NCBI GenBank assembly: GCA_014859985.1
Contig: JACZKN010000284.1
Coordinates: 1-5,583, forward strand
Source of the DNA: Candidatus Krumholzibacteriia bacterium
GTDB taxonomy: Bacteria; Krumholzibacteriota; Krumholzibacteriia; LZORAL124-64-63
DNA length: 5,583 nt
Reading direction: 5' to 3'
Part shown: in pieces, positions 3,896 to 5,583 of the stretch
Numbering within the stretch: the stretch's first letter is position 1
Layout: each line of letters opens with the position of its first letter
Program-made: the position numbers and the translations under genes
The notes under the pieces: generated by a model
The model's input: the letters and a program-made list of their open reading frames with translations, nothing else
Databases searched by the model: none
Told to the model about the DNA's origin: nothing

Positions 3896-5583
3896 ATGGA
3901 CGATCGAAACGCCGCCCAGGACCCGTCCGTCAGCCAGGATCCTTTCATCATCAAGGATCCTTGGCTCCTGCGCCCCCTGCCCCTTTTCGGCCGCCTCGAC
4001 GCCGCCGGCTACGCCGAGCTGGGGTTCCGCTGCGGCCTGGAGATCCACCAGCAGCTGCTGACCGAGCGCAAGCTCTTCTGCCGCTGCCCCGCCGGCCGCT
4101 ACGACAGCGCCGTGCACCACGCCGAGGTCCTGCGCCACATGCGCCCGACCCTCTCGGAGATGGGCGAGTACGACGGCACCGCCCTGATGGAGTTCAAGAC
4201 CCGCAAGCAGATCATCTACCTGCTGAACAACGAGACCGTCTGCACCTACGAGATGGACGACGCCCCGCCCTTCGAGATCGACGACCTGGCCCTGGACCGG
4301 GCCCTGGCCGTCGCCATGCTGCTGGGCTGCAACGTCGTCGGCGAGGTGCACATCACCCGCAAGCAGTACCTGGACGGCAGCATCCCCACCGGCTTCCAGC
4401 GCACGGCCATCGTCGGCACCGACGGCGACGTGCCCTTCGCCGGGCGCACGGTGCACATCCGCCAGCTGTCGATCGAGGAGGACAGCTGCCGCGAGGTCAG
4501 CGACCAGGGCCACGTGCGCACCTACCGCACCGACCGCCTGGGCATGCCCCTGATCGAGACCGTCACCGACCCGGACATGCGCACCCCCACCGAGGCCATG
4601 CAGGTGGGCCAGGTGCTGCGCTGGCTGTGCCGGGCCAGCGGCCTGGTGCGCACCGGCCCGGGCGCCGCGCGCCAGGACGTGAACGTCTCGGTCACCGGCG
4701 GCACCCGCGTCGAGATCAAGGGCGTGCCGAGCCTGCGGGCCATCCCCCGCCTGACCCACAACGAGGCCCTGAGGCAGCGCTCCCTGCTGGGGATCCGCGG
4801 CGAGCTGGCGCGCCGCGGCGTCACCGCCGAGGGCATCGCCGACCGCGGCTGCGACGTGACGGCGATCGTGCGCGCCACCGGCTGCCACTTCATCCGCCGG
4901 GCCGTGGAGAACGGCGCCACGGTCCTGGCCACCCCCCTGCCCGGCTTCCAGGGCCTGCTCGAGGCGCAGACCCAGCCGCGCACCAGCTTCCTGAAGGAGT
5001 TCAGCGACCGCATCCGGGTGATCGCCTGCATCGACGAGCTGCCCAACCTGGCGCTTTCCAGCCAGGACGTGCCCACCCTCTCGAGCGGCGAGTGGGACAA
5101 GGTGGCCAAGGCCTGCGGCGTGGGCCACGACGTGCCGGTCATCGTGGTCTGGGGCGCGCGCGCCGACACCGAGACCGCCGTGCGGGAGATCGCCATCCGC
5201 GCCCGCGAGGCCACCCTGGGCGTGCCCAACGAGACCCGCCAGGCCCTGGACGACGGCACCACCGGGTTCGAACGCATCCTGCCCGGGGCCGACCGCATGT
5301 ACCCGGACACCGACCTGCCCCCCATCGCCCTGGACGACCCGCGCGTGGAAACGATCCGCGCGTCGCTGCCGCTGCGCCCCTGGGAACGGGAGGCCCGGGC
5401 CCGGGAGCTGGGCGTGGGCGCGGACCTGGCCGAGCGCCTGGGCCGCCACCGGGCCTGGGACCTGTTCGTCCACCTGACCGACCGGCTGGCCGGCGGCCCG
5501 GTGACGGCCCACCAGGCGGCCTCGCTGCTGCTGGATCGTTCCTGCCCCCGGCCGGCCAGCCTGGCCGCCGCCGGCCCCTGGTG
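3896..5583 (+). CDS. gatE: Glu-tRNA(Gln) amidotransferase subunit E, archaeal type (3' end outside the window)
   Basis: 562 residues are visible; archaeal GatE is about 620-630, so only the C-terminal tail domain should be missing. With GatD, GatE amidates Glu-tRNA(Gln) to Gln-tRNA(Gln): GatE binds and activates the charged tRNA and GatD supplies ammonia. The catalytic cradle (about 41-290) has GLEIHQQL (47-54), KLFCRCP (59-65), RPTLSEMGE (83-91), RKQYLDGS...GFQRT (155-170), EED (194-196), DRLGMPLIE (213-221), RQDVNVSV (259-266) and RVEIKGV (271-277). RPTxSExGE, DGS...GFQRT and the insert after about residue 320 are GatE features rather than GatB. That insert, the AspRS-like domain, has LPGFQGLL (348-355) and DELP (380-383). 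GVPNETR (442-448) and DGTTGFER...DRMYPDTDLPP (453-476) follow. The ATG at 3896 has only a weak SD (GGAAG, 5 bases), but no other ATG, GTG or TTG lies before the conserved core, so about 38 extra N-terminal residues are real. No gatD is visible; it may lie downstream. Confidence 0.92.
   Translation, partial: MDDRNAAQDPSVSQDPFIIKDPWLLRPLPLFGRLDAAGYAELGFRCGLEIHQQLLTERKLFCRCPAGRYDSAVHHAEVLRHMRPTLSEMGEYDGTALMEFKTRKQIIYLLNNETVCTYEMDDAPPFEIDDLALDRALAVAMLLGCNVVGEVHITRKQYLDGSIPTGFQRTAIVGTDGDVPFAGRTVHIRQLSIEEDSCREVSDQGHVRTYRTDRLGMPLIETVTDPDMRTPTEAMQVGQVLRWLCRASGLVRTGPGAARQDVNVSVTGGTRVEIKGVPSLRAIPRLTHNEALRQRSLLGIRGELARRGVTAEGIADRGCDVTAIVRATGCHFIRRAVENGATVLATPLPGFQGLLEAQTQPRTSFLKEFSDRIRVIACIDELPNLALSSQDVPTLSSGEWDKVAKACGVGHDVPVIVVWGARADTETAVREIAIRAREATLGVPNETRQALDDGTTGFERILPGADRMYPDTDLPPIALDDPRVETIRASLPLRPWEREARARELGVGADLAERLGRHRAWDLFVHLTDRLAGGPVTAHQAASLLLDRSCPRPASLAAAGPW
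3936..3961 (+). repeat. Inverted and direct repeat within the gatE N-terminal extension
   Basis: AGGATCCTT occurs at 3936-3944 and again at 3954-3962, 18 bases (six codons) apart. Offset by one base, the copies also pair as a perfect 9-bp stem (3936-3944 with 3953-3961) around an 8-base loop. The codons encode KDP/QDP-type repeats (QDPF, KDPW) using GAT and CCT, which the rest of the gene almost never uses. It sits about 40 bases into the coding region, where mRNA structure can affect early translation; function is unproven. Confidence 0.45.

Noticed and set aside
3767..5512. A 581-codon open frame on the minus strand opposite gatE
   Set aside because: The peptide is a repetitive Ala/Gly/Val/His/Gln/Asp mixture typical of the antisense of GC-rich codons. 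The opposite strand carries unmistakable GatE motifs.
3896..5583. Identification as GatB rather than GatE
   Set aside because: The GatB-specific YFYPDLPKGYQISQ segment is absent; GatE-like DGS...GFQRT, RPTLSEMGE, the AspRS-like insert and the DGTT...RMYPDTD motif are present.

Overview
The window is GC-rich throughout, with G or C at nearly every third codon position in the real genes. It looks like a bacterial chromosome: most starts have clear Shine-Dalgarno sites, there is a sigma70-type promoter, and it carries the bacterial NADH/NAD+ sensor Rex. No mobile elements, CRISPR arrays, tRNAs or rRNAs are visible. The clade cannot be fixed from sequence alone. Rex together with an archaeal-type GatE amidotransferase subunit points away from the best-studied proteobacteria and actinobacteria, and perhaps towards an uncultured high-GC lineage (inference, low confidence).

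Layout: (1) 1-140, the last 45 codons of an unrecognised plus-strand gene. (2) 206-2237, a minus-strand pair of exported proteins: a single-domain fasciclin protein (1653-2237), then a transglutaminase-like protein (206-1555) with an extra N-terminal domain. A strong hairpin lies in the 97-base gap between them. (3) 2491-2916, a plus-strand small EamA/DMT-type membrane protein with a GTG start, diverging from the fasciclin gene. (4) 2923-2950, a perfect 11-bp hairpin between two convergent genes, probably their shared transcript end. (5) 2971-3654, rex on the minus strand. (6) 3655-3895, a divergent control region that is AT-richer than its surroundings in its rex-proximal half. It holds a good rex promoter, two Rex-box-like palindromes and a weak candidate promoter in the other direction. 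(7) 3896-5583, the first 562 residues of gatE, running off the right edge.

How they work together: Rex senses the NADH/NAD+ ratio, and a near-consensus Rex box sits where its own transcription should start, so autorepression is likely. The same box overlaps a weak possible -35 element for gatE, so redox control of gatE is possible but speculative. GatE with GatD would convert Glu-tRNA(Gln) to Gln-tRNA(Gln). This enzyme is textbook archaeal, and finding it next to rex is the most notable point of the window. The fasciclin and transglutaminase proteins are probably cell-envelope proteins transcribed together.
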